Assembly: GCF_000568405.1 (NCBI RefSeq)
Contig: NZ_ARZY01000037.1
Coordinates: forward strand, 1 to 45,880
Direction: 5' to 3'
From: Catenovulum agarivorans DS-2
GTDB taxonomy: Bacteria > Pseudomonadota > Gammaproteobacteria > Enterobacterales > Alteromonadaceae
Length of the DNA: 45,880 nt
Both the position numbers and the translations under genes were made by a program. Shown one piece after another: positions 16,633-25,725 of the stretch. The notes beneath the pieces were generated by a model. It made no database searches, was not told the origin of the DNA, and saw only the letters and a list, made by a program, of their open reading frames with translations. Numbering within the stretch: the stretch's first letter is position 1; the number at the start of each line of letters is the position of its first letter.

Positions 16633-18774
16633 TTAAAGTGTGGTTGTGGAGTATTTCGCCAATACCCGATAAAACGCCTCTAAATTTATCGGCTTAGCAA
16701 GGCACTCGGTCATACCAGCCGCTAAATAGTCACCGACCTCGTGTGTCATTACATTTGCGGTCAGAGCAATAATTGGGACACGAGGGGCAAACTCGCGTAT
16801 CGCTTTGGTAGCACTGACCCCGTCTAAATTAGGCATTTGGATATCCATCAAGATTAAATCTGGCATGTTAACTTGGCACTGTCTAACCGCCTCTAAACCA
16901 TCTTCAACAAAAGTGATATCGGCTTGAGTATCCAAAAGCATAGCTTTAACCACTTCTTGGTTAATTTCGTTATCTTCTGCTATCAGAATCTTACAGCCAG
17001 CTAATATCGGCCGAGTCGTTTTTTGTTCACCACCAGCTTTAATTGTTTGTGGTTTAAGCGTTATTGGGATCGCAAGTTCAAAAGTAGACCCTTTACCCAA
17101 GGTACTCGAAAAGGTTAAATCTCCCCCCATCATTTGCGCTAAACGTTTAGAGATGGCTAAACCTAACCCAGTTCCACCAAATTTACGACTGGTTGATTTA
17201 TCCGCCTGTTCAAAGGCACTAAACAATTTGTTTTGAGCCTCCTTAGCGATGCCAACACCAGTATCATAGACTTGCATACTGAGAATATAAGACTTATCCC
17301 GCTGCTCAACTAGATCGGAAAAGACAATAACCATGCCTTGAGGGGTAAATTTTATCGCATTGGCACAAAGATTATTTACAACCTGAACAATACGCACCGG
17401 ATCGCCCAATAGTACTCTATCTTTAAAGCGGCATTTTTTAACGTCAAACGTCAGTCCTTTCTCTTTGGCGATATAACCATGAGTTGCTTCAAGCTGTCGG
17501 TAAATATCATTTAAGCTAAACTCAATTTCTTCTATTTCTAATTTACCCGCTTCTATTTTGGAAAAATCGAGTACGTCATTAATGATGGATAAGAGCGAAC
17601 GTGCTGATATAGAAACTTTAGATAAATAGTCTTTTTGCTGGTCATTTAACTCAGTTTGTAGGCATAACTGAGTCATACCAATCACACCATTCAATGGCGT
17701 GCGTATTTCGTGCGACATATTTGCCAAAAATTGAGATTTAGCAAAATTAGCGGCTTCCGCTTTGCTTTTGGCTTCTTTTAACCTTTGGTCTGCAAACTTT
17801 TGTTCCGTGATATCTTCATAAGTACCTAACATACCTACAATTTGACCTTGGCTATCTCGCAAGGCGATTTTACTGGTTCGTACCCAAGCTACTGAACCGT
17901 CCTGCCGCGTTTGCTGTTCAATATAGTTTATTTTTGATGTGCCATTTTGAATAACTGAATAATCATCTGCTCGATAAGCATCGGCTTGCTCTTTCCATAC
18001 CTGTTGGTAATCATCTTTGCCGACAATATCAGCAGGTGCTGCTAAGCCAGCATCGTTAGCAAAAGCTTTATTACAGCCGCGATATATCAGTGCTTGGTCT
18101 TTCCAAAAAACGCGTACATGTATATGGTCCAACACTAATTGCAAAAACTCAGCAGTATCATTTAGTTCTTTGTTAGATTGCATTAGCGCCTGATTTTTTT
18201 GCTCAATCGTCTGGTCTGCCAATTGCAGGGCCGAGCCAAAATGACTAATTTGTAGCCCATTCAACAAAATAACCGCACTACCAAAGCAGCAAAGCATAAA
18301 TGCTTCAAGCACCCAAGCAATATAAATAATGTTGCTGTTGCTATAGGTTAAATCATGTTGATTCCAGCCCAAGTGAATTAAGCTTGCTGATACAAAATAA
18401 CTTAAGGTGAAGCCAACCAAAAAGAAATATGCGCGCTTATACCCCCAAAAAATCGACACTAGGTACAAACAAAATATCGCTGTTAATCCTGCCGAACCAG
18501 CAACACCAAATCGGACCAAGCCAGTCAGCGCGATTAAAAACATCAACCAAATTAAGCTATGAGCTTTAATTGCATAAGACAGTTTTGTACGAAATGCATA
18601 AACACACCAGAATGACCCAACTAAAATCAATTGAACCAAATTGACCAAATCCATTTCAAGGTATTGCAAACGCACAGCAGCTAAAACAGCCGCAGGGATA
18701 GAAAATATCACCATAATGCTCATTGCTTTGTGGATAATTAAATTTCTAAAGTTAGCTTTATCAGAAGACTTCAT
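16633..18774 (-). CDS. Membrane hybrid sensor histidine kinase (PAS-HisKA-HATPase-REC)
   Basis: 713 residues. The first ~180 contain about six membrane helices of a MASE-like sensor region. A short coiled stretch is followed by a PAS/PAC domain (~210-335; GSVAWVRTSKIALRDSQGQIVG, GTYEDITEQK). HisKA has its phospho-acceptor H355 in FLANMSHEIRTPLNGVIG; HATPase has NLCANAIKFTPQG, DTGVGI and FGGTGLGLAISKRLAQMMGG. The C-terminal receiver has Asp644 in LILMDIQMPNLDG and a conserved Lys in CLAKPIN. All catalytic residues are present, so it should autophosphorylate and pass phosphate to its own receiver. No separate response regulator or Hpt protein is adjacent, so the output is unknown. The start lacks a strong ribosome-binding site. 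Confidence 0.92.
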   Translation of the reverse strand: MKSSDKANFRNLIIHKAMSIMVIFSIPAAVLAAVRLQYLEMDLVNLVQLILVGSFWCVYAFRTKLSYAIKAHSLIWLMFLIALTGLVRFGVAGSAGLTAIFCLYLVSIFWGYKRAYFFLVGFTLSYFVSASLIHLGWNQHDLTYSNSNIIYIAWVLEAFMLCCFGSAVILLNGLQISHFGSALQLADQTIEQKNQALMQSNKELNDTAEFLQLVLDHIHVRVFWKDQALIYRGCNKAFANDAGLAAPADIVGKDDYQQVWKEQADAYRADDYSVIQNGTSKINYIEQQTRQDGSVAWVRTSKIALRDSQGQIVGMLGTYEDITEQKFADQRLKEAKSKAEAANFAKSQFLANMSHEIRTPLNGVIGMTQLCLQTELNDQQKDYLSKVSISARSLLSIINDVLDFSKIEAGKLEIEEIEFSLNDIYRQLEATHGYIAKEKGLTFDVKKCRFKDRVLLGDPVRIVQVVNNLCANAIKFTPQGMVIVFSDLVEQRDKSYILSMQVYDTGVGIAKEAQNKLFSAFEQADKSTSRKFGGTGLGLAISKRLAQMMGGDLTFSSTLGKGSTFELAIPITLKPQTIKAGGEQKTTRPILAGCKILIAEDNEINQEVVKAMLLDTQADITFVEDGLEAVRQCQVNMPDLILMDIQMPNLDGVSATKAIREFAPRVPIIALTANVMTHEVGDYLAAGMTECLAKPINLEAFYRVLAKYSTTTL

Positions 18775-18807
18775 AAGAGGGTCAATTAACTCGTATTATG
18801 TAAAGCA

Positions 18808-19461
18808 TTATGGTTTGGTAAAAAAGACCACATCTTTGTCTATTATTTCAAACGTCCAATTAAATTTAGTCGCTAAATAGCAAAAGGTAAATTCACAATA
18901 ATAACTAATATGCGTCGGGTCGTTTTTATAATGCCATTTGGCAAAATCATTTAAGCTTAATACCCGCTTAGTCATCACAGCAAGAATGCCTTGCTGTGCC
19001 AACAAACTATCTAGCTGTCGCCAAATTTTATCAGAATCAGCTATATGCTCTATTACTTCAGTTAAGGTTATAAAATGGTACTGCTGCTGCAAAACTTGTT
19101 GGTCAGGGTGGTAAAATAAGTCGTAATTCTCCATGTGATAACCATCTTCTTTAGCCATTTGACTTAATACGGCACCTTCACCACAACCAAAATCTAACCC
19201 TCGCATATTATGGGTTAAGCGTTTTTTTAATGGCTGCCATGTTCTAGATAAAAACCGCCGATAACCTTGATCGGCAGAACAATTGTCATGCATGTCATAC
19301 TCGGCTTTTTCATCTGCGGGTGACAAATGGTATTGTTTGGGGACAAAAACGAGCTGGCAAGTACTACAGTTTAAATAAGGGCGTTTTTTATCTTGATGAT
19401 AAAGCTGCGTATCTTCAGATAAACACAATGGACAGGATGTCGGCACTAAATCAACTGGCAT
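18808..19461 (-). CDS. Class I SAM-dependent methyltransferase with N-terminal zinc knuckle
   Basis: 217 residues from the ATG at 19461. I chose this over the upstream frame start at 19578, which would nearly abut the divergent EVE gene and encode an unlikely extension. The N-terminus has CPLC and CSTC, about 20 residues apart, likely binding zinc. The methyltransferase core follows: motif I GLDFGCGEGAVLSQMA (~85), post-I acidic NYDLFY and motif HFITLTEVIEHIADSDKIW (~125). This arrangement is common in Shewanella/Alteromonas proteins of unknown substrate and in sugar or lipid methyltransferases. It lies 33 bases upstream of the histidine kinase gene on the same strand and may be co-transcribed. 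Confidence 0.8.
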   Translation of the reverse strand: MPVDLVPTSCPLCLSEDTQLYHQDKKRPYLNCSTCQLVFVPKQYHLSPADEKAEYDMHDNCSADQGYRRFLSRTWQPLKKRLTHNMRGLDFGCGEGAVLSQMAKEDGYHMENYDLFYHPDQQVLQQQYHFITLTEVIEHIADSDKIWRQLDSLLAQQGILAVMTKRVLSLNDFAKWHYKNDPTHISYYCEFTFCYLATKFNWTFEIIDKDVVFFTKP

Positions 19462-19582
19462 AATAAAATCACAGTGGCAAATAACATAAGGTTTTACTAT
19501 AAAATGCCGCAAGATGTTAGCGCAGCTAATGATAGAGTGGCAATTTTTGTTATCATACGCTAAAAACCAACCAGACAAACAA

Positions 19583-20047
19583 ATGAACTATTGGCTATTT
19601 AAAACCGAACCAGATGTATTTGGCATAGATCACCTAGCAACCAACCCAAACCAAAGTGAAATGTGGGATGGTGTACGCAATTACCAAGCACGTAACTTTT
19701 TACGTGACCAAGTAAAAGTAGGCGATTTAGTATTTATTTATCACTCCAGCTGCAAAAATATCGGCATTGCAGGTATTACTGAAGTGGTCAAAGCAGGTTA
19801 CCCAGACCCAACTCAATTTAACCCCGAGTCTAAATACTTCGACCCCAAATCCAATATAGACACACCTCGCTGGTATTGCGTGGATATTAAATTTAGCCAA
19901 AAATTCGACCAAGTTTTACCATTAAAACAAATCAAATTAATGCCTGAAATTACTGAGCTCGGCTTAGTTAAAAAAGGCCATAGATTATCAATAATGCCTG
20001 TTGTCCCAACAGAGTGGCACAGTTTGTTACAACAATGTAGTCAATAA
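19583..20047 (+). CDS. EVE-domain protein
   Basis: 154 residues, almost all one EVE (PUA-like) domain. Family signatures are MNYWLFKTEPDVFGIDHL at the N-terminus, MWDGVRNYQARNFLRD, VGDLVFIYHS and GIAGITEVVKAGYPDPTQF. EVE domains bind modified bases in DNA or RNA; the human relative is THYN1. Some bacterial members are linked to restriction or defence, others are stand-alone housekeeping proteins like this one appears to be. The start at 19583 is fixed by the conserved N-terminus; an upstream in-frame ATG would overlap the divergent methyltransferase. The cyclase gene follows immediately. Confidence 0.92.
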   Translation: MNYWLFKTEPDVFGIDHLATNPNQSEMWDGVRNYQARNFLRDQVKVGDLVFIYHSSCKNIGIAGITEVVKAGYPDPTQFNPESKYFDPKSNIDTPRWYCVDIKFSQKFDQVLPLKQIKLMPEITELGLVKKGHRLSIMPVVPTEWHSLLQQCSQ

Positions 20048-20111
20048 CCGTTTGTCTATCGGCCAATATTTCAACTATAGTCAACTAACCCATAGCAAAT
20101 TCCTGAGTATC

Positions 20112-21392
20112 GTGAAGCTGATTTATCGCAAAACAGAGCTGTTCTACCTGTGTGTATTTATCTGTACCTGCGCAGTATTGCTGTGGCATCACTTTGGTAT
20201 GAATCATACTAAGCGTATTCAACCAACAGAGTACAACCAGCCAGTTGCTATTGATGACAAACCAGACGGAGGGATATCGACAAGCACGACAACAAGCTCT
20301 CAAGCAGGTTTTCATACCAACTGCACAGTACGCGCCAGCACTGCCGCCCACGCCTATTGTGGAATATTAATCCCGCTATTTAACTGGGGAGAAGAGCGGT
20401 TTGTTTCGACTGAGGATTATCAATTTTTAGAGATGGACTTTAGCTACAGCGCTTCCAGTATAGACAGTCTAGCCATTTCGTTGATTAACCAGAGGCAAAC
20501 TCAAGGCACACAATTCATCCATTATGTATATCCGCAGCAAGGACAACAACAAATTAAGCTTCCATTACGACAATTTATGGTCCCCGCATGGAATGCATTT
20601 GACCTCTACCAAGCGAATAAACCTTTTGAGCACACCTTTACCCAAGCCAACTTGCTGCAAGTTGTAACTGGAGACTCGAAAAAAGACCGCCAAGTAACAT
20701 TCGACATCCACCATATAGCATTAACTGGCAAGTGGCTGTCGCAAACCCAGCTATTTGCCAGCATACTCGTTGTTTGGGGCGTCATCTTACTCACCCATTT
20801 ATTGCTCGTTACTTATAATTCAGTCCAACAACTACAACAACAAAACCGCACCAATGCCAGTTTGCAAAAGCTTAATCAGCATTTAAAAGCACAAGCAGTT
20901 CATTTTAAAAACTTAGCGAAATATGATGAATTAACTGGGTTATTAAACCGCAAAGGCCTAAACGCATGTTATGAGCAAGCCATACGTGCTTATTTTAATA
21001 AGTCGCAACCTTATGCGATGATCTTGTTAGATATTGACCATTTTAAACAAATTAATGACTCATTTGGCCATGATGTCGGCGATGATGCACTACGCCAAGT
21101 TGCCAAAACAGTCCAGTTTGAACTGAGAGAGCAAGACACCTTAGCACGCTGGGGAGGCGAGGAATTAGTTATTATTTCTCCAGTCGAAAATATAACCAGC
21201 GCGGCGAGATTAGCAGAACGAATTCGTCGAAGCATTGCAAATGCTCAAATCCTCCCGTCACATAAAATAACTGCCAGTTTTGGCGTCGCCATGCTGCCCA
21301 ACGATGATGTTGAACAATGGTTTAAATTGGCCGATGCTGCATTATATCGCGCCAAACAAAAAGGCCGCAACCGAGTTGAGCAGGTTGATTAA
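20112..21392 (+). CDS. Membrane-anchored GGDEF diguanylate cyclase
   Basis: About 426 residues from GTG 20112; the frame is open from TTG 20001, inside the EVE gene, and TTG 20052 is another possible start. GTG gives a normal signal-anchor (YRKTELFYLCVFICTCAVLLW) and GAG upstream. A periplasmic region of ~200 residues follows, then a second membrane helix (LFASILVVWGVILLTHLLLV). A short coiled coil leads to a complete GGDEF domain: DELTGLLNRKG, LDIDHFKQINDSFGHDVGDD, RWGGEELVII. RxxD (REQD) five residues before GGEEL is an intact product-inhibition I-site. It should make c-di-GMP in response to a periplasmic signal. The periplasmic domain is not recognised. Confidence 0.88.
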   Translation: MKLIYRKTELFYLCVFICTCAVLLWHHFGMNHTKRIQPTEYNQPVAIDDKPDGGISTSTTTSSQAGFHTNCTVRASTAAHAYCGILIPLFNWGEERFVSTEDYQFLEMDFSYSASSIDSLAISLINQRQTQGTQFIHYVYPQQGQQQIKLPLRQFMVPAWNAFDLYQANKPFEHTFTQANLLQVVTGDSKKDRQVTFDIHHIALTGKWLSQTQLFASILVVWGVILLTHLLLVTYNSVQQLQQQNRTNASLQKLNQHLKAQAVHFKNLAKYDELTGLLNRKGLNACYEQAIRAYFNKSQPYAMILLDIDHFKQINDSFGHDVGDDALRQVAKTVQFELREQDTLARWGGEELVIISPVENITSAARLAERIRRSIANAQILPSHKITASFGVAMLPNDDVEQWFKLADAALYRAKQKGRNRVEQVD

Positions 21393-21424
21393 CGCACTTG
21401 TTCGCCATTAAATCCAACTATTTA

Positions 21425-21452
21425 TTGAGTATTTTGTTTTGCTTACTATAAT
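21425..21452 (+). promoter_or_regulatory. Sigma-70 promoter of the TonB/PepSY operon
   Basis: TTGAGT (21425-21430), 16 bases, then a perfect TATAAT (21447-21452), with 32 bases from the -10 to the TTG start of the small exported protein. Good spacing and -10 make it a credible promoter for the three-gene operon. Confidence 0.6.
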
Positions 21453-21465
21453 CAAGCTAATTATA
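21447..21465. promoter_or_regulatory. Fur-box-like palindrome over the -10 element
   Basis: A 19-base near-palindrome with arms TATAAT (21447-21452) and ATTATA (21460-21465). By my alignment it matches about 12 of 19 positions of the classical Fur box. It overlaps the -10 element, where a repressor would block transcription, and the operon has TonB/PepSY content. It is a suggestion, not a proof, because AT-rich DNA yields such matches easily. Confidence 0.35.
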
Positions 21466-21484
21466 ACTTTACACTTAATGTCCA

Positions 21485-21901
21485 TTGCGCTTATCTGTCG
21501 TTAAATTTATTTGCTACTTAAGTTTTGCCAGCATACTGCTTAGCAGTGTTTGGCAACCTTTTGCTGCAAGCTTGCATAGCCAGCAGGCCCAACAATATAC
21601 AAATGACGATACCGTGCTAATTTGTACCGGTGCGCAATTTCAATGGATTTCTTTATCCGCCACTCAATCTGCCGGACAACTTGTATTTGTAGAACCACCA
21701 CAAGATACACCAACTGAATACCAACAAATTGATTGTAGCTGGGGTTTATTGGCAGAACCCGCGTACCAAGCGGATATTTTGCTCACCGCCAATGTGAGTT
21801 TTGCCCAGTATCAAGCTTTGCAAACTCGCTTATATCAGCAAGCTTACGCAACATTTAATTACCGCCCCAACCTATCACGCGCACCGCCAGAATTCGTTTA
21901 A
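21485..21901 (+). CDS. Small exported protein upstream of a TonB receptor (possibly DUF2946-like)
   Basis: 138 residues; the frame has no ATG, so TTG at 21485 is the most likely start. It gives a good signal peptide (MRLSVVKFICYLSFASILLSSVWQPFAAS). The mature part has two cysteines, in VLICTGAQFQWISL and QIDCSWGLL. Similar short exported proteins precede TonB receptor genes in Shewanella and Alteromonas and are loosely placed near DUF2946; I am not sure this one is a member. It is 92 bases ahead of the TonB receptor in the same direction, so a shared role in metal or ligand uptake is likely. No catalytic motif is visible. Confidence 0.6.
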   Translation: MRLSVVKFICYLSFASILLSSVWQPFAASLHSQQAQQYTNDDTVLICTGAQFQWISLSATQSAGQLVFVEPPQDTPTEYQQIDCSWGLLAEPAYQADILLTANVSFAQYQALQTRLYQQAYATFNYRPNLSRAPPEFV

Positions 21902-21993
21902 TTTAACCTCAATAACAACCAAATTGACGCCCGAGTTTACGCAGTGCATTTAACCTGCTTAAGCTAGGATTAATAAATTAAACGGAATATTTT

Positions 21994-24087
21994 ATGCAAA
22001 ATCATTTATCGATAGCGCCCGTTGTTGCAGCGCTATGCACCAGCTTTGCTGTGCATGCAAACCCCGAACAAGACACAATAGTGGTAACAGGTACCCGTGA
22101 AGCACAAAGCAAACAAGATGTTGCTGAATCAATTAGCTTATTGTCGCAACAAGCGCTAGAAAATATTGGCGCATCACATCCAGCTGAAGCGCTTAATCGC
22201 CTTGCTGGTGTGCATATCAATAATTTAGGTGGCGAAGGCCATATGACGTCTATTCGCCAGCCTATCACTACATCAGCTGTGTATTTATTTTTAGAAGATG
22301 GTTTACCCATTCGCCCAACCGGCTTTTTTAACCACAACGCGTTATACGAAATTAATATGCCGCAAGCAGGCCGCTTAGAAGTGGTTAAAGGGCCTGGTTC
22401 AGCTTTATACGGCAGCGATGCAATAGGCGGGGTGATTAATGTTTTAACCGCGCCAGCACCACAACAAACCTTGCTAAAAGCCAATGTCGAGTTAGGTGAA
22501 AATGACTGGCAGCGTTTGTTAGTTAGCTACGGCAACAAGATAAATACACAACATGCAGGCAAACTTGATATTAATTTAACAGACAACCAAGGCTATAGAG
22601 ATGCCGCCGACTATTCACGTTATTCAGTAACCGCACGTTTAGATAGTAATTTGTCAGATAACCTCAGCGCCAAAACATTATTAACCGCATCTGATATCCA
22701 GCAAAGCGGCACATCAAACCTAACAGAAAGCCAATACAAAGCCGGTTCAACTTTTAACGCTTACCATGGTGATATTGGTTATCGTGAAGTATCAGCTTTA
22801 CGTTTTTCGTCGGACATTTCTTGGTATGTCAATGAACAAACACTGGTTAGTGCTGTGCCCTACTATCGCAGTAACTCAATGCAAATGATGCCAAGTTGGA
22901 TGATTACCTACGATCCGAATATACGTGATTACCAATTCAAATCTTACGGTTTAATGTTGAAATATCGCCAGCACATTAATCAAGGTACAGTGATTGTTGG
23001 TTTAGATACAGACGTTACCCCATCTGATTATGTTGAAGAGCAAATCAGCTTAACCAAACAAGATGATATTTACACAGATTACAGTCGAACAGGCCAATTA
23101 AATTACGACTTTAGCGCGACGCAAACATCATTATCACCTTACATACACACAGAGTGGGATTTAACCGACAATTGGCGCTTAACTGTTGGCGTACGCTATG
23201 ATTCGTTTGACGTTGACTATACGGATAACTTAGCAGGGCAAGTGGAAGACACTAGCCATCTGCGCCCACAATCACAAACCAAAAGCTATCAACACACTAG
23301 CCCCAAATTCAGCTTGTTATATCGAGTCGCAGCCGACCATACTGCCTATTTTAACTACCGGAACGCCTTTGTTGCGCCATCGGTAGGGAGCTTATTTAGA
23401 CCCGGCAGCTCAAAAGGCAGTGAAAATTTACAACCAACTGAAGCCGACAGTTTTGAAATTGGTTTGCGTGGTCAATTGGCTGCTGATTGGTTATACGAAT
23501 TAGCCGTATATGACTTGCAAAAATCAAACGATATTGTCAGCGTGATCAATGGCAGTGATCGTATTGTCACCAATGCAGGTGAAAGCCGCCACTTAGGTTT
23601 TGAAGCCGCCATCCAAGGTAAATTGACCGATGAATGGTCTTTGTCGACTTCTATTGCGATTACCAATCAGTATTACCAAGACTTTGCTTATTTATTCCAA
23701 TGTTTTAGCCCAGCGTGTGGCGGATTCAAAAAGGAAAACCGCAACTACGCAGGTTTTAAAGTGGGCAAAGCTCCTGCAGAAATGGCCAATTTAACGCTTA
23801 AGTACCAACCAACTTGGTTGCAAGGTTTTAGCAGCGAGGTGGAAGTTGAACATTTAGGCGAATATTTTACCGACGAAACCAATACCCAAACCTATGCTGG
23901 CCACACGTTAGTAAACTGGCGCAACCACTACCAAATCAATGCAAACTGGCAAGTGTATTTGCGCATTATAAACTTAACCGACAAGTTATATAGCGTCTAT
24001 ACCAGCAACCAAGTGGGCAATCCCAACTTAGGCTATCGCCCTGGTACGCCGCGTAGCATTTATGTAGGTGCAACATGGCAACTTTAA
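21994..24087 (+). CDS. TonB-dependent outer-membrane receptor
   Basis: 697 residues with a signal peptide (cleavage near AVHA). A TonB box-like DTIVVTGTRE lies just after it. The plug domain includes the conserved RLEVVKGPGSALYGSDAIGGVINV around 130, and the remainder is a 22-strand barrel ending in IYVGATWQL. The length is normal for metal-chelate receptors. Plug and barrel do not reveal a ligand, but coupling to a PepSY membrane protein (13-base overlap, TAA within ATGGCAACTTTAA) and a Fur-like site suggest an iron or copper complex such as a siderophore. It uses TonB-ExbBD energy; those genes are not in this window. Confidence 0.92.
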   Translation: MQNHLSIAPVVAALCTSFAVHANPEQDTIVVTGTREAQSKQDVAESISLLSQQALENIGASHPAEALNRLAGVHINNLGGEGHMTSIRQPITTSAVYLFLEDGLPIRPTGFFNHNALYEINMPQAGRLEVVKGPGSALYGSDAIGGVINVLTAPAPQQTLLKANVELGENDWQRLLVSYGNKINTQHAGKLDINLTDNQGYRDAADYSRYSVTARLDSNLSDNLSAKTLLTASDIQQSGTSNLTESQYKAGSTFNAYHGDIGYREVSALRFSSDISWYVNEQTLVSAVPYYRSNSMQMMPSWMITYDPNIRDYQFKSYGLMLKYRQHINQGTVIVGLDTDVTPSDYVEEQISLTKQDDIYTDYSRTGQLNYDFSATQTSLSPYIHTEWDLTDNWRLTVGVRYDSFDVDYTDNLAGQVEDTSHLRPQSQTKSYQHTSPKFSLLYRVAADHTAYFNYRNAFVAPSVGSLFRPGSSKGSENLQPTEADSFEIGLRGQLAADWLYELAVYDLQKSNDIVSVINGSDRIVTNAGESRHLGFEAAIQGKLTDEWSLSTSIAITNQYYQDFAYLFQCFSPACGGFKKENRNYAGFKVGKAPAEMANLTLKYQPTWLQGFSSEVEVEHLGEYFTDETNTQTYAGHTLVNWRNHYQINANWQVYLRIINLTDKLYSVYTSNQVGNPNLGYRPGTPRSIYVGATWQL

Positions 24088-25604
24088 AGCGCAGCACAAA
24101 CCACTTTGCAAACTGGGCGCACAAGTTTTTCTTGTGGCCTGCTTTGTTTGCCTGTTTTGTTTGGTTAATTAGTGGTTTTAGTCACCCATTAATGACATGG
24201 ATTGGCCCACAACCCGCCAACTTTCGTGCACCAGTGGTTAAGCAGATTGATTACGATGCTCAAACCACCAGCAATTTACTGGCGCAAACAAGCCAGCAGT
24301 CAGCCAACTTAGTTAAAGTAATTGCCAGCGAAAACGGCGCTTTGTTACAAGCCACCTATGAACAGAATCAACCACGCCAGTATTTTGATTTAACCACAGG
24401 AGCGCAAGTAGCAGAGCAAGACAAACAACAAGCCATTTGGTTAGCCGGATATTACTCAGGTTTACCCGCTGAACAAATTGAACAAGTTGAATTTATTAAT
24501 GAGTTTAGCGCTGAATACCCTTGGGTGAATCGATTATTACCTGTCTATCGTGTCAGTTATAGCGATGACGCTGGTCATATTGCATTTATTTACACAGAAA
24601 CCAATACGTTAGCGTCACTAACCAACGATACCCGCATCGTTTTGCAAAGTGTTTTTCGTGCTTTGCATACATGGAATTGGTTAGAATTTACTGGGCCATT
24701 TAGAGTGCTGATTATTGGCTATTTAATGCTCGCATTATTGGCTATGAGTGTGTCAGGGTTAATTTATTTAATTAATCGCTCATGGCGCAGAATGCCTGCC
24801 CATAACAAGCTACATAGAGCTAGTGCTTACTTAGTTGTTATCCCATTATTTATGTGGAGTTTTAGTGGATTTTATCATTTATTAACCGCTGAATATTCAC
24901 CAGCCAGAGCTGGGTTAAAACTCAGTACAGATTTGCCAAAAACCCCCGTTTCTGAGCAAGCGATGAATTTAGTGTTGACGCAAATTCAACAAAGCCGTCA
25001 GGTAAATTCACTCAATTTAATTGCCGCACCCAGCAATAAAAATGAACAAACGAAAAGCAGTAAAACCACACCGGTTTTACGCTTGTCGTATCAAGCTGAA
25101 GGTGCACAACAACACAAAGCTTTAACCAAAGAAGATAAATACAAAGGCATTAGCCAAGAAGCTAAGGTCGTTTATTTTGATGGCAAAACTGGCCAAGCGT
25201 TAACCGACTTTAACGATAAACAATACGCCATGTGGTTAGCCGAACAATACAGTGAATCGGCCACAGCGGCTGACGCCCAAATTGTGCGCTTTTTTGGTAT
25301 GGGTTATGACTTTAGAAATAAACGCCTGCCCGTTTGGCGCGTTAGTTTAAATGACGTGGATAAAACTCAATTGTTTATTGATAGCCAGTCGGGTGTATTA
25401 GCAGATGCCAGTACTGCAAGTTCACGCTTAGAATCTCTATCTTTTTCTATGCTACATAAATGGAACTTTTTAGTGCCATTAACCGGCCGGCAAGTGCGCG
25501 ATTATTTTATAGTCGCCTTTATCTTTTTCTCAGTTGTATTAACTTACTTTGGCTTAAAGTTACAACTTGAGCGAATGGGAATACGCAAAGCAAAAGCGCG
25601 CTAA
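24075..25604 (+). CDS. PepSY-associated TM (PepSY_TM) inner-membrane protein
   Basis: 509 residues with four predicted helices in PepSY_TM order: HKFFLWPALFACFVWLISGF at the N-terminus, FRVLIIGYLMLALLAMSVSG (~210), HRASAYLVVIPLFMWSFSGF (~250) and RDYFIVAFIFFSVVLTYFG (~480). His residues near helix ends (WAHKFFLW, LHTWNW, LHRASAY, LHKWNF) could bind haem, as in related flavin/haem reductases. Two PepSY-like periplasmic domains fill the loops. Such proteins accompany siderophore receptors and are thought to reduce or handle the imported metal. It overlaps the receptor gene by 13 bases, implying translational coupling. The middle loop has a low-complexity, linker-like part (NEQTKSSKTT). Confidence 0.88.
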   Translation: MATLKRSTNHFANWAHKFFLWPALFACFVWLISGFSHPLMTWIGPQPANFRAPVVKQIDYDAQTTSNLLAQTSQQSANLVKVIASENGALLQATYEQNQPRQYFDLTTGAQVAEQDKQQAIWLAGYYSGLPAEQIEQVEFINEFSAEYPWVNRLLPVYRVSYSDDAGHIAFIYTETNTLASLTNDTRIVLQSVFRALHTWNWLEFTGPFRVLIIGYLMLALLAMSVSGLIYLINRSWRRMPAHNKLHRASAYLVVIPLFMWSFSGFYHLLTAEYSPARAGLKLSTDLPKTPVSEQAMNLVLTQIQQSRQVNSLNLIAAPSNKNEQTKSSKTTPVLRLSYQAEGAQQHKALTKEDKYKGISQEAKVVYFDGKTGQALTDFNDKQYAMWLAEQYSESATAADAQIVRFFGMGYDFRNKRLPVWRVSLNDVDKTQLFIDSQSGVLADASTASSRLESLSFSMLHKWNFLVPLTGRQVRDYFIVAFIFFSVVLTYFGLKLQLERMGIRKAKAR

Positions 25605-25631
25605 CAACCTTAACCACAGAGTGGTGAGCAA

Positions 25632-25660
25632 TGGGCACTGATAAAGATTATCAGTGCCCA
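25632..25660. terminator. Strong hairpin between convergent PepSY and membrane-protein genes
   Basis: A perfect 13 bp stem (25632-25644 / 25648-25660; arms TGGGCACTGATAA and TTATCAGTGCCCA) with the 3-base loop AGA. It lies 28 bases after the PepSY stop and 66 before the converging gene's stop. The following sequence is only moderately T-rich (GATCTTCTAACT), but stem stability is high. Confidence 0.7.
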
Positions 25661-25725
25661 GATCTTCTAACTAACTAGAACTCGGGATAACAAGTTAACA
25701 ATACTCACTTGTCGTCTAGCATTTT

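Noticed and set aside
19462-19578. Longer start for the methyltransferase at 19578
   Set aside because: The extension has no family similarity and would leave only four bases to the divergent EVE start; the ATG at 19461 precedes the zinc knuckle directly.
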